NCBI GenBank assembly: GCA_013339765.2
Contig: CM023454.1
Coordinates: 146,077,949 to 146,141,948, forward strand
Length of the DNA: 64,000 nucleotides
Source: Haemaphysalis longicornis
Taxonomy: Eukaryota; Arthropoda; Arachnida; Ixodida; Ixodidae
Direction of reading: 5' to 3'
The translations under genes and the position numbers were made by a program. The notes beneath the pieces are model-generated. The model saw only the letters and a list, made by a program, of their open reading frames with translations, searched no databases and was not told the origin of the DNA. Of this stretch, positions 1 to 11,276 are shown in pieces. How positions within the stretch are numbered: position 1 is the first letter of the stretch; each line of letters starts with the position of its first letter.

Positions 1-552
1 GGCATGTTTCGCAATCCACCATGTGCTATGAAAGAGGATAAAAATATCTGTGCCGCCTTAATTCTCGCGGATTACACCGCATATACGTGTGTATTCAGCA
101 TGGCTTTTTACCTTTTATCTGCCTGATTACAACACCAATCTGTGCTTCACCTGAAAACAAAGAGTCTGGAAAAGGACCACCACACTACACAGTCGGCGTA
201 CATCTATTTACCCCGATGAGAGTACACAATTCGCCAGAAAAAAACACTCGACTAAATATTTCCTTTTTGATGGGTTATACAAAGTACCGACGAACTTCTG
301 TGGCGCAGCAAGACAGCCATCATTTGGAGCGCAACAGAAAACACGGACAAAAACAGAGTAGACGAGACAGGCGCTGGAAACTATTCATCAACAAGCCCAA
401 CACGAAGTTCCTCTCAGCTAAGACAGGCATCCTTGCCGAGGACGTTATGAGCGCATTTGACAACGTAGGTCCTAACATGGTTCTCTTCATCTAGGTCACT
501 GCAACAACACGCGGCACGTGCGGTGAGAAAGAACGATATTTAGCATGACCTC
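1..552. other. Unassigned flank left of the first LINE
   Basis: No recognisable gene. The longest open frame (87-494, +) gives 135 residues with no domain I recognise, and its composition does not differ from the surrounding DNA. Positions 553-564 are the left copy of the TSD of the next element. Confidence 0.5.
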
Positions 553-838
553 TTACCCTAGCAGGGGGGGCGCTGCGGTCACCGAGGAGTGCGAACATGC
601 TCACATCGGCTCCGTAAATAATCTTCAATTACGCAGTGCTGGTTGCTTTAATCACGATGATTTTATTACCAGTGTGTGCGCTAACGCAACGGTCATCGAC
701 CGATACCGGACTTTCAGCAAAAGGTGCGTTTTTCGCGAATTTACTGAGCTCGCACTTTTTCGCCGCGGGTATGGTGAAGCTAAGCCTAACGCACTGAGCG
801 TTTGCTAAGCCTAACCGCCGGCGTGCTGCCGAACACGA

Positions 839-2736
839 TGGAAGAAGACGCAGCTACTACGTCACCAAGGGAGGGGTCAACGACCCGGATGTGCGTACAA
901 GTAGAAGGGGAAGAAATGACGCCTGAAGAGTTCGCGCGATCGACCGGTTGGCTTCACATCGGTGGGCACGGCAAGAAGAATCAGCAGCCGGACCAACGAG
1001 ACGCCCAAGGTTAGGCGACCTCCATTACCGTCAACAATAATTCAGAGCTTAACGGCAAGGCTACGCGAGGCAAGAGCGTGAGGAAGGGGGTCATTCGGGC
1101 CTCCCGCATGCCGAACATGCCTGCAGAAGAGATCAAGATCGTGCTTAGGCCCCGCGGCGGGCTAGACATCGCGAGAAGGGGCGCAGCGTGCGTCGCGGCG
1201 GCCGTCATGGCGGCAGCAGGCATCGAGAAGATGGAGCGGGCCGAAGACATGGCATGCCCCAACTACCAACAGAACAACATGGTGATCAGTACACCGAACG
1301 CAGAACGAGCCGAAAAGTACGTCCGAGTTCGAGAGATCGAGGTCCAGGGAACCAAGTACGAGGTCAACGCGTATCGGACGGCCGCACACGGCACGGTCAA
1401 AGGAGTCATCAAGGGAATACCGACGCAAGACAGCGGGGCAGATATGTTACAGCAAATATTGACAAAGCACAACCCAACGGCGGTGGGGGCCAAACGCATC
1501 GGCACGTCGATGACGGTGATCGTCGCCTTCAAAAGCGAACAGGTACCAAGGTACGTGAGGTACGGGTCAACGCTCTACCAGTGTAGCCTGTACAGGGAAC
1601 ATAACGAGGTGTGCAAATGTTGCGGGAAGGTCGCCCATCGCAGTGACGTATGTCCCACACCGAACGCAAAAGTCTGCCTGGGGTACGGCGCAAGCAACAC
1701 AAGAGACGACCACAAATGCGTCCCCAAGTGCAAGCTATGCGGCGAGGGCCACCCCACTGGAGACAAGGCCTGTAGAGCGAGATTCAAGATCCCGTTCGTG
1801 GTTCGAAGACGAAGATGGGAGTGAAGAAACACCGAGGAACAGCGGAGGCAGCGCGTGCTCTCGCCAGCCTCCTTCCGCCAGCTGGGCGACGTGACGTCAC
1901 GTGGCGCGGGCAGATCACGCCAGGCATCGCGGAGTGCGTCACGACGCCCGACGTCACAGCCACGTCACTCCTCCCTCAGCACGTCGCACTGCGGTCAACA
2001 ACCGCGAGAAGGAGTGAGCTTGGCTAACGCTACGAAGGGAGAGAAGAAGATGGCGACGAACGGGCACAAGTACGGCGGCAACCAATGCTGCGAGCAACCT
2101 AGAATGGCCAACGAGTCAATGTCGAAAAAGCTTGTAGAAATTTAAAAGAGACTCTGGAACGTACAAATGCCGTTACAGCAGCAGCAACAGCAACAACAGC
2201 TGAAGAATCGAACGGGGTCAACGACCGTGACATCAGGAACCACTTCGGCAGAGAAGCAGCTACCGACGCAGCAGCAGCAACCAAGTCAGCAGAAGGAGCA
2301 ACAGCAGCAGGAACAAGTAGATCAGCAACCAAAGAAAGAAGCAACGGCAATGGAAATCGCAACGGAGGAAGAAGACGAAGAAGCACCAAAGAAGCGAGCA
2401 AGACCATCAACAAAGAAAAACTACGACGCCCAGATCGAGGAGCTGACAGCCACGGTCAACAACCTCTCGGCCACGGTCAGCAACCTGACGGTCACGGTCA
2501 ACAACCTAGTGACAGCGACAGAGCAACGGTTCGCAAGACTAGAAGAGATGATCCCCACGTTGGTGGTGTCCCATAGGAATCTGAGCGAGCATTTCGAGCT
2601 CGCAGAGCAAACGCAGAAAATCATGGTACGCAGCCCGATATTCGCGGCACAGTTCGCCAACCACCCGTACCTCCAAGAACAAGCGCAGCAACCAGCAGTA
2701 CAACAACCATGCCAGGGCAGTCTCATCGCGCAATAA
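839..2736 (+). pseudogene. LINE ORF1 (gag-like RNA-binding protein), three in-frame stops
   Basis: Reading one frame from the ATG at 839 gives about 632 codons interrupted only by TAG at 1012, TGA at 1822 and TAA at 2143, so there is no frameshift. Order of parts: an N-terminal segment; a conserved central domain (around 1130-1570); zinc knuckles from 1612, the first a good CX2CX4HX4C, the second with Cys replaced by Tyr (CLGYG), the third CX2CX3HX6C; a Gln-rich stretch from 2176; and a coiled-coil-like segment with repeated TVNNL/TVSNL heptads around 2440-2560. In I-group elements this protein binds the RNA and forms the RNP. It ends 28 bases inside ORF2, an overlap that fits re-initiation or coupled translation in the living ancestor. 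Confidence 0.85.
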
Positions 2737-5700
2737 GGTCGGGAGCGGAGTCACTCACGATATGGCAATGGAACTGCCAAAGCCTCGGAAACAAGAATAC
2801 GGTACTACAGCAACACATTCGAAACTCGTCAAGGAAACCAGACATCATCATGCTGCACGAAACGGTGGTGCAGAACCCGACACTGCCGGGGTACAGAGCC
2901 TACGCCGACTCGTCTGGTCGGCGTGGGATTTGTACCTTCGTGCGAAAGGGACTGACCGCGATAGAGCTACCACTGAACAACGGAAAAAAACTAAATACGA
3001 ACACGTCTGCGTCGAGGTCGCACCGGGCAAGAACTGCAGGCAGGGGCTGTACGTGGTGAACGTCTACAGCAACCCGAAAGACTACAGCCAGAGATTCAAG
3101 ACCTTGCTGAGGGCAGCGAGTAACCTGCTCAAGGGAACCATGCTGGCGGTGGGGGGTGACTTCAATGCACCATACTACTCGTGGGGGTACAATAGAGACA
3201 CCGCCAAGGGTAAAGACCTGATGTACGAAGCGACAGAACAAGGATACACCCTGATCACGTACCCCAAGCAACCTACGCACACGGGCCTCACGTCGACTCA
3301 ACGGGACACCACGCCGGACCTAACCTTCATCAAGAACGGAGGAGAGGTTACGTGGCGCCACACCGGAGAAGATCTGGGGAGCGATCATTACATATTAGAC
3401 ATCGAAATGGCAGGCACAGGCGGATGCAAGATCGAACACAAATGGACTGACTGGGACGCCTTCCGCAAGCAGAGAAGAGACGACCCAGGAAGGCTCGAAA
3501 TCGAAGACATTGAAGCATGGACGACGAAGCTGAAGAAGGAAGCCCAGGAAGCGACCAAGAAGATCGAGACCAGCGACGACATTACATGCGTAGACAGCCG
3601 ACTGGCACACCTCATCGAAGCGAAGAGGTCCATCAAGGAGCGCTGGAAGAAGCAGCGATGGAACAGGAAGCTTCGAAAGAAGGTGGCGGAGCTAAATCGA
3701 GCGATTCCTCTGCAGACAGCAGTGGGACGAAGTGTGCAACCGCATCGACGGCAACCTCCACTAGGGCAAGGCCTGGTCTCTGATCAGACACTTGCTCGAC
3801 GAGACAAAAAGTAAATCATTCCAGCAGAACCGCATGGCGCAGGTCATGCGCGAAGCCGAGAAGACCCTTGGCAGAGCCGAGCTGATCAAGAAGCTGAGCG
3901 CCAAGTATCTACCACAGACGACGGCCGAACAACACACAGGATACGCGGGGACCCCCAATGCCAGGCTGGATTGGGAAATCTCGACGGCCGAGGTTGCAAA
4001 GGCCTTGCGGGAGCTGAACACCAGATCGGCAGCAGGACCAGACGGAGTCTCGAACAAGGCTCTGAGAAAGCTCGAAGTCTCGTCGATAGAAGCGCTGACA
4101 AAATATTACAACAGATGCTGGCGAAGCGGCCGACTACCGAAACAGTGGAAGACAGCTAAAACGGTACTCATTCCCAAACCGGGAAAACCACCGAGCATTG
4201 AGAACCTGCGGCCCATCTCGCTAACATCGTGTGTGGGGAATTCCTAGAGCACGTGCTGGCAAACAGGATGCAGGACTTCCTCGAAGAAGATGGGCTGTAT
4301 CCGGACTCAATGATCGGGTTCAGGAGAGGCTTGAGCACCCAAGACGCGATGCTACAACTGAAGAAAGAAATCATCGAGGACGATACAAGGAACAGCAAGG
4401 TGGTAGTGGGCCTAGACCTGCAGAGCGCCTTCGACCGTGTGAGGCACTCGGCCATCCTGGCGCTAGTGTCAAGGCTCATTATGGGAGAGCGGAATTACAA
4501 ATACATCAAGGACTTCCTGTCGGGCCGCAAGATCGAGCTGCACGCGGGAAAGATAGATTTACTAGAACGAGACATAGGCTGCGTGGGCACACCTCAAGGG
4601 TCGGTGATCTCACCGCTGCTCTTTAATATTGTCATGATCCGAGTCGCCGAAGCGGTGTCGAGCGTCGAAGGCGTTCGACACACCATTTATGCAGACGACA
4701 TCACCCTATGGACGGCCGGTGGCACAGACGCAGGATATCGAGAGAAGGCTGCAGAAGGCGATCTCGGCCATCGAAGACCGGTTGGACGGAACGGGTCTGC
4801 AGTGTTCGCCGTCAAAGTCAGAGCTCCTGGTATACTCGCCTCGCAAGGTTGGTCGGCAGCCGCTGCCCCCAAGGGAGTGCGATCGCCTGGAGCTGATCAC
4901 AAAGACAGGCCAGCGGATCCCCGAAGTGCCGGAGATCAGGGTGTGGGCATGCTTATCAACGGCAACGGTAACAAGGAGAACCTGATAAAGAAACTGGCGA
5001 CCAAAACGGCAAGTACCCTGCGGACTGCTCCAGCGCGTATCGGACCAAAAAGACGGGCATGCGCGAAGATGCGCTCGCGCGACTGGTGCAGTCTTTCGCG
5101 ATCAGCCACGTGGCATACACGGCGGCGTACCACAAGTGGACGCAGACCGACAAGGCCAAGATAGACATTATGATCCGAAGAATGTATAAACGGGCACTAG
5201 GTTTAACCGAATCGAAGATCACCGAACGACTGGTGCAACTGGGCGTCCACAACACCGTGGATGAGCTCATCGAGGCCCAGGTAGAAGCACAACGAGAACG
5301 ACTGGCAGCGACCAAGACGGCGAGAGCCATCCTCGATACTACGGCTACCAGATTACGGGAAGGCAACTCCAAGACCTTGACGAAAAGGTGCGGGAGAACG
5401 TGCCGGTGAGTCCCATTCCAAAGAATATGCACCCAGAACGCAATCAAGAACGAAGACGCGCAAGGGCAAAATACATAATCGAGTAGTACAGAAACGACCC
5501 GCGAACACGGTACGTCGATGCGGCAGACTATGGCCAAGGCAGGTATGCGATCGTCACCATAAACGCAAGAACGGGAAGGGTGGCCAAGTCAGCGAGCGCA
5601 AAATGCGTGAACGCCACCGAGGCAGAAGAGATCGCCATAGCCCTGGCGATGTCCGAAGCCACTTGCGGCACGATCCTGAGCGACTCGCAAGAGGCCGTCC

Positions 5701-6319
5701 GCAACCTGGCGAATGGTCGAGTGAGCGGCAAGGCAGTCAAGATCATCGAGAAAACGGGTGCCCAAGAAGAAAGAAGAGTAGAAATCAGATGGATCCCGGC
5801 GCACGCGGGCGAATGCTCACCGTACACAGCGACCACAACGAGACGGCCCACAGGGAGGCGCGCGCTATAACACACCGCGCCCCTAGTGTGGGGAGGCGTC
5901 CAGAGTGGGCATGGTGGGTGGAGACTAAAGACAGACCCAGGGGTAACGGTGAAGCACTCAAGAACATGCGGCTGATGAGAAGAGCGTATCCGCCGCCCCA
6001 CCGGGCGCTGGGTAGCGAAGAGGCAACGTATCTCAGAAGGCTACAGACGGCGTCGGTCACGTCACCGGCAGCGCTAGACCACATGTATCCCGACGAATAC
6101 CCCAATGCCCAATGCAGCATATGTAAGAAAGGGCCGGCCAACCAGTGGCACGTCATGTGGGATTGTGCCTCTGACCCAGACGGCGCAGGTTTTGAAGAAT
6201 ACCCGGGGGACCTCCAAAGAGCCATTGAGTCAAGCAACAAGACGGATCAAGCATGGGCCATCCAGCAGGTCTTCATTGCGCTCGAAAGGCACGGACTCCG
6301 CAAAGGGGCTAGCGCTTAG
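2709..6319 (+). pseudogene. LINE ORF2: endonuclease, RT, RNase H, C-terminal zinc finger
   Basis: The start is ATG 2709, giving an early WQWNCQS motif typical of AP-like endonucleases. The endonuclease continues after a frame change near 2985 (A-run) with GGDFNAPYYSWG and GSDH motifs to about 3420. RT begins around 3790; its RSAAGPDG and LRPISLTSC motifs lie before a frame change near 4240, and the catalytic YADD is at 4688-4699. Further frame changes occur near 3700, 4720, 4980 and 5060, and there is a TAG at about 3770. RNase H spans about 5510-5850 with YVDAA, ATEAEE and SDSQEA carrying the acidic residues and WIPAHAGE. A Cys-His finger (CSICKKG...H...C) sits at 6111-6172. Every domain is present, so loss of function is by point decay and not by deletion. 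Confidence 0.9.
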
Positions 6320-6440
6320 TAGGGCCGCAAAGAAGATGCGACGTTGGGCCATGTCGGGGCGGGGGTCGTAACAGACCCAAGCCCACTGCAGCTTTTATTG
6401 AAATAAAGTCATTTCCAGTCCAGTACAGTTACCCTAGCAG

Positions 6441-7000
6441 TCTTCATGTGGTAAAAGGGTTTTCGTGTATGTACAGTTTCACAAAATTAGTGCCAGCAGA
6501 AACAATAATTTGGAGTGGAGTTTAAAGACTGGACGCTGTTTTGAGTGGTTTTAATGAGATGAGGCAGGTCAGCGATGAAAAACAGTTTGTTCCTTCTGTC
6601 AACGATAGGCTTTTCAGTTATTGAGTGCCGAGGCTTGCGTTCGATTTCCGGTTGCTAATGGTAAGGTTGAAAAGATGGAATATAATTGCGGTACCCGTCA
6701 GAAGCACCAATAAAGCAGCAAGAAGCATTGAAGGCAGTCATTAACACAACTGAATAACTCTGGGAGAACAGTTGGCACGGCTTTTTAATCTTGAATTTTT
6801 CGGAATAATTTTTATGTGCAAGGAATTTCTTTGCATAATTTTATCACTGGAGACTTCAGCAAAGTGTGAACCTAAACATCTGCTTGCGTTTCGAGTAAGT
6901 TGCTTGCACCGTCTGCAGAGACAAGTGGTATGCTGACCGTCTGTAGTTGCCTTTAATTTACGCAAATGGTCCCAGACCTTTTTTGTGGGGTGGCAGTATT
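6441..7000. other. Unassigned spacer
   Basis: Sequence between two LINEs. I see no coding signal or repeat structure here. Confidence 0.4.
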
Positions 7001-7008
7001 TATTGTAC

Positions 7009-8035
7009 TTACAAAGCTTTGCCGTGAATTCTTTTGGCTACCTTTTTGATTTTCCGGGCGGCAGCACGGGCTGCTTTAAAGCTCAGGCTGGTTTCTAAGG
7101 TGGGGTACCGCCTAAATACACCCCAAGCCTTGTTCTGCTTTTTTCGGGATTCGCGAAAAGCATCGTTCCACCACGGCTTTGGTTGCTTGGGAATCCGTCC
7201 AGATGTCTGGGGGATCGCAACTTTTGCAGCTGCAAGAAGTTCCTCACAGATGCAGGTATTTGCATCATCAAAGGACATGCTGCTGTCAAATCGATCAAAG
7301 GAAACTAACTCCTTAAATCTTTCCCAATGTGCCCTCTCGAGCTTCCATCGGGGTGAACAGCTCTTGAGGGAAGGAAGGGTTTGCACTTCGCGCAGTAAGG
7401 CAGGAAAGTCAACACTTCCATACGGATCACTCAGAGCACTCCACTCATAATCCATCCGGAGGTCCGGCGACCCAACACGAAGGTCTAGAGCAGAAAAGCT
7501 TCCATTGCGTGCACAAAAATGCGTCTTGTCTCCGTTATTGAAAACCACTAAGCTGTTCGTATTAACCCACTGTTCGATAAGTTTTCCCGGCTGTCTATTC
7601 TTTCACCTCCCCACAGGAAGTGATGAGCATTGAAGTCTCCCAAAGGAGCAGGAAGTCGTTCAACGAGGTCATTCAGTTCCTGTAAGGACACATGAACTGA
7701 TGGTGGCAAGTGCAGTGAAAGAATAGTGGCAAGCTTGTTAATATAGACTTGTGCTGCTACAGCCTCCAGCGTAGCGTTAAGTTGTATAGGCTTGAGAATT
7801 GTGCCTGGTGCAACAGCTGAAGCCACACCACCTGAGGCGCGAGTGTAGTCTTCTCTGTCTTTCCTAAGGAGGCGAAAATTGCGGAAGATGTCATGTCTTT
7901 TCGTTAAATTTGTCTCCTGCAAAGCTATTATTTTTGGTTCATATTTGTGTATAATTGCGTGAATATCATCTATATTGTGTAATATCCCACGGCAGTTCCA
8001 TTGGAATATTTGCACCATACGGGTGTCTTCTAGAG
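7009..8035 (-). pseudogene. LINE ORF2 endonuclease domain, frameshifted
   Basis: AP-like endonuclease read on the minus strand. The N-terminal part (about 8020-7560) shows FQWNCRGI, LQET and GDFNAHHFLWG motifs. The second part (7548-7009) continues in another frame with DLRVGSPDL, a GSVDFP where the family has GSDHFP (the catalytic His is lost), and the family's linker WWNDAFRESRKKQNKAW. Frame change near 7550. No RT follows. Confidence 0.85.
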
Positions 8036-8054
8036 TTGTTTTTTTTTTGGTCAA

Positions 8055-8269
8055 TTGATTTGATTGATTGTAGGGTTTAACTCGCCGACGCAACGCAGGC
8101 GATGAGGCGCGCCGTAGTGGAGGGCTCCGGATTAATTTTGCCCACCTGGGGATCTTTATCGTGCGCCGAAATCCCGTACACACGGGCGTTTTTGCTTTTC
8201 GCCTCCATCAGAAAAGCGGCCGCCGCGGCCGGGAATCGAACCCGCGACCTCGTGCTCAGCAGCGCAAGC
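8055..8269 (-). mobile_element. tRNA-derived SINE (Ruka-type), with 12-bp TSD
   Basis: On the minus strand it starts with a tRNA-like head (CTGAGCACGAGGTCGCGGGT, GGTTCGATTCC-type B box), continues with the GATCCCCAGGTGG and CTCCACTACGGCGCGCC body, and ends in a (GATT)n-type tail. It is flanked by the direct repeat TTTTTTGGTCAA at 8043-8054 and 8270-8281. It inserted at the ORF1/ORF2 junction of the LINE. Near-identical to the copy at 11024-11265. SINEs are moved by LINE machinery in trans. Assignment to the Ruka family, known from ticks, is from memory. Confidence 0.85.
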
Positions 8270-8281
8270 TTTTTTGGTCAA

Positions 8282-8990
8282 GTAGGTGTGGACGAAGACA
8301 TGCTCGCCGAGGCACTAGGACACACCTCCATTCCCTCCGCTACCTCTCTCGCACTGCCTTCAGTTCCGTGAATACCATTAGGGGGACCAGAAGCCAAAGG
8401 GCCATGGACAAGGTCTCTGGCCCTTTGGCTTCTGCCGAGGTTCGGGGGGGGGGGGGGGTACCCAGGCCGCTGCCGCCCAGGAGCAGCACCTGCAGCAGTG
8501 CTACTTCCTGAGGGCGCCCTCCTCTGGGGTGCGTCGACCGTCACACAAGGAGAGGAGGTGGTTGGTGTGGCAGGGCTGGAGCCTGAACAGTCTTTTGGGG
8601 GCTGGGAAGCCACACCACTTTCTTTGGTAGCCGGGAGCTTGGCTGCTGGCTGTGGCTCTGTGCAGTTCCCCTGAGTGGACAGCGCCAGTGACGGAAATTG
8701 AGGCAGCCCTGCCCCCTGACGGGCTACCTCAGCAAAGGACCCTTTCTGAGCGAAGGCCAGGCGTCGTTTGGCCTCCTGGAAGGATACATTCTCTTTCATC
8801 TTGATGGCTAGCAGCTCTTTCTCCTGCCTGAAGCGTGGGCACTTCCTGGAGTATGCAGGGTGTTCACCGCTCCAGTTAACACATTTGACATCTTCTACAT
8901 CACAGGCGTCTTTTCCATGCTCGGTGCTAGCACAAAGTGCAAAGGTCGGTTTTCCATGGCATGGCTGCTGTGTGGCGCTGGCTACCACCC
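8282..8990 (-). pseudogene. LINE ORF1 (zinc-knuckle gag-like), 5' truncated
   Basis: The minus-strand frame contains two zinc-knuckle remnants: FALCASTEHGKDAC, where the first Cys is Phe, and CVNWSGEHPAYSRKC, where the second Cys is Trp. These are followed by the SRKCPRFRQEKELLAIK region and a Pro/Ser/Thr-rich tail. The N-terminal half is missing beyond about 8990. The right TSD of the inserted SINE lies at 8270-8281. Confidence 0.8.
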
Positions 8991-9591
8991 CCAAGCGCAG
9001 GAAACAAAAAAACACCTTTTTTTTCCCGGCGATACGATGGTGCTTCTATTTACAAGATGGCGGACTGATGAAGATGAAGCAGCTCGAGCGAGAGCTGCTC
9101 ACGCGGCTATGGGCACCGATGATGGTGATCACATCGGTGCAGCAATGATGACACCTATAACGTTTCTACATATTCCCCGCCCACAACGAACCGTGGTCAG
9201 TCCGCTTCCATAAACTAACAAGTTCGTTCCGATCCGATCCGGTAGGGAAGTCATACGGCGAAGCAGTCACTGTGGCCGTCTTCTGAGCACACGCCAAGTC
9301 TGTCGATGTAGTCCACGTAGCCAGGTCAAAATTCGAAGCCCGTCTTCGACGGTCTTGTACCCTGATGTAAGTTCAGGTTCGTTCGCTGCGATCTCAAAAT
9401 AGTGCCTTGAAGGCTTCCGCTGTTTTCTGGAGTTCTGGACATTAGTGATACGATTTTCGTTGTGACGTGCCTTGTTGTTCAGATGTTTTCTGCTGTGTAT
9501 CGTTTTCTTTAGAAGCGATTGCCGAATATGTGCCGCGGCCATCTTTCTCGCATACCTTTCAAAAACGCACTCATCCCGCTCTCCAGCATCG
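8991..9591. other. Unassigned spacer
   Basis: No repeat or gene recognised. Minus-strand open frames here are short and arise partly from the tRNA-like repeat next door. Confidence 0.35.
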
Positions 9592-9862
9592 TATACATAA
9601 ACATAAATACCCCGGAAAGTGGAGGCTAAAGTTGCCCCGCCGGTAGCGTAGTGGTTATCGCACCAGACCGGTATTATGGAGGTCGTGGGTTCGAATCCCA
9701 CCTGGTGGGCATTTTTTCTCCACTTTCTTATTTTCCAAATTCTTTATCTTGAGCTACTACATCCTCCCGTTTGCTTTCCGAGGTCTTCTTGACTGCCAAT
9801 TCTTATTTCTGTCTTATTTTCAACGAGCCCCTCATTTCCTATTCTGATTCGCTACATGCTTA
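9592..9862 (+). repeat. tRNA-like dispersed repeat, copy 1
   Basis: About 270 bp, with a tRNA-like core at 9634-9710: A box TAGCGTAGTGGTTATCGC, B box GGGTTCGAATCCC, acceptor-like CCCGCC/GGTGGG. The anticodon arm (CCAGACCGGTATTATGG) is imperfect and has C at position 33, so a working tRNA is unlikely. Homology with copy 2 (10045-10325) starts in the ACATAAATACCCC leader and runs well past the core to TTTCCTATTCTGATTC, which marks a SINE-like repeat and not a tRNA gene. Confidence 0.75.
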
Positions 9863-10044
9863 GCGAGGGCCTCTGTTCTGGCAGTCTTGGTGCCCTAGGG
9901 AGCTTAAGAGGGTTTAACGCTGATTGACCAGTCTCGACATGTCGTAGACGCTCGAGTCACGGCCCGGGGGCTAAAAAGAAGGTCCCCTTCACCCCCAGTA
10001 GTCCGAGTGGCGCTGGCTACCCCAATGGCACAGGAAAAAAATTA

Positions 10045-10325
10045 CATTGACATAAATACCCCAGAAAGCGGGGGGGGGGGGGGGGAAATCGCCCCGCCTG
10101 TAGCGTAGTGGTTATCGCACCAGACCGGTATTCTGGAGGTCGTGGGTTCGGATCCAACCTGGCGGGCATTTTTTCTCCGCATTTTTTCTTTCTTTCCAAA
10201 TTCTTTATCTGTTTCAATGACCTACCACAACCTCCCCTTTGCTTTCCGGAGCTTTTCTTGGCTGCCAACCCTCAGTTCTGTGTTAGTTGTACGAGCCCCT
10301 CATTTCCTATTCTGATTCACTATAT
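10045..10325 (+). repeat. tRNA-like dispersed repeat, copy 2
   Basis: Second copy of the repeat at 9592-9862, same strand, about 450 bp downstream. The core at 10091-10167 has a well-paired anticodon stem CCAGA/TCTGG with loop CCGGTAT. It would read GGT (Thr) but lacks U33. A G-run of about 16 lies in the leader (about 10070-10085), where copy 1 has GTGGAGGC. Confidence 0.75.
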
Positions 10326-10332
10326 ATTTGTC

Positions 10333-10440
10333 GAACCGAAAAAAATACCGGTTCGGTTACGGTTCTGGTTCAGTTCCGTTTCGACAAAATCACGTACCGA
10401 ACCGGTTCACGAACCGGTTCGCGAACCGGTTCAATGAGCT
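10333..10440. repeat. GGTTCG-rich imperfect palindromic repeat, left
   Basis: Runs of GAACCGGTTC units, themselves palindromic, starting GTCGAACCG. A reverse-complement counterpart ends GGTTCGAC at about 12750 (see 12605-12752), so the two may be the ends of one inverted-repeat element of about 2.4 kb that contains the SINE at 11024-11265. I could not find a matching target duplication. Confidence 0.45.
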
Positions 10441-11023
10441 GACTTATCATTGCAATTATAAAAAATATTCAGTAGTTTAAAACGAACGTCAAATCAAAAT
10501 ACAAGCAAAAATTCAAAATGCTGCTGTTCCCCAAGGGCAGTGGCGCTATTGCAAAGCAAACTTTAAACAATTACGAGATAGAAGAAACAGATGAAGTGGC
10601 GATGATTTACCACCTACTTTCTCGCCCAGACTTTATGTTGTCTTAGTGACTATTCATAAAGCCACCGCCAAGAGATATGACGGTGGGATATATCTCTGCC
10701 CTTTCCTTTTTTGTTGAAATCACAATCGTCGCTTTGAAATCGCCTATCAGGCTAACCTTGAAGGCTTAAATTTAGGCCTGCGTACTGGCGCGTTCAAATA
10801 CCAGCGGCTTAATACCAATGGCACGCATTTTTTACATTTCGAACAAAACAAAAAATCCTACAACAGGCACATAAATACTACCAATGAATTATATTATTTC
10901 GTCACCCTGAATAATTTGTTAGCTGTCACCTTACCGAATGCGTTAGGCCCACTTTTGTTAAAAGTAAGGTTTAGTTAACGCCCAGTCACTGCATTATTGC
11001 TCTGACCGCCGAAATTCCTTTTG

Positions 11024-11265
11024 ACCCGCCGCGGTGGCTCAGTGGCTAAGGCGTTGCGCTGCTGAGCACGAGGTCGCGGGTTCGATTCCCGGCCGCGGCG
11101 GCCGCTTTTCTGATGGAGGCGAAAAGCAAGAACGCCCGTGCGTACGAGATTTCGGCGCACGATAAAGATCCCCAGGTGGTCAAAATTAATCCAGAGCCCT
11201 CCACTACGGCGCGCCTCATCGCCTGCGTTGCGTCGGCGCGCTTAAACCCTACAATCAATCAAATC
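11024..11265 (+). mobile_element. tRNA-derived SINE (Ruka-type), full length, 11-bp TSD
   Basis: The head CCGCCGCGGTGGCTCAGTGG and the B box GGGTTCGATTCCC form a tRNA-like promoter. The body carries GATCCCCAGGTGGTCAAAAT and the tail is (AATC)n-like. Direct repeats AATTCCTTTTG at 11013-11023 and 11266-11276 are the TSD. This is the best-preserved SINE in the window and the reference for the copies at 8055, 58861 and 60241. Confidence 0.9.
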
Positions 11266-11276
11266 AATTCCTTTTG

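Larger units (their letters stand above)
565..6428 (+). mobile_element. Full-length I-group LINE (non-LTR retrotransposon), decayed
   Basis: A two-ORF LINE: ORF1 with CCHC zinc knuckles, ORF2 with AP-type endonuclease, reverse transcriptase, RNase H and a C-terminal Cys-His finger. This domain order is that of the RNase H-bearing I group. It is flanked by a perfect 12-bp direct repeat TTACCCTAGCAG at 553-564 and 6429-6440, which I read as the target-site duplication, so the copy is full length (about 5.86 kb). The 5' end starts with a G-run followed by GCGCTGCGG; a polyadenylation-like AATAAA lies at 6402-6407, about 20 bases before the end. The element is dead: ORF1 has three in-frame stops and ORF2 several frameshifts. 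The same family supplies the LINE at 13790-20012 (shared RT motifs). Confidence 0.9.
7009..8990 (-). mobile_element. LINE remnant (ORF1 plus endonuclease), RT missing
   Basis: A minus-strand non-LTR element that is not the same family as the one at 565-6428: ORF1 carries the paired-knuckle gag type followed by an IKMKENVSFQEAKRRLAF-like segment, and the endonuclease begins FQWNCRGI. It runs from a truncated ORF1 (about 8990) through the endonuclease to about 7009 and then stops without any RT, which is unusual because LINE copies normally lose their 5' end. On the minus strand an AATAAA lies just past the last coding homology (about 7003-6998), followed by ACAAAAAAGG, so premature polyadenylation is one explanation; a deletion is another. 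It is split by the SINE at 8055-8269. Confidence 0.8.

Noticed and set aside
87..494. 135-residue frame at the window start
   Set aside because: No recognisable motif; composition like the surrounding DNA.
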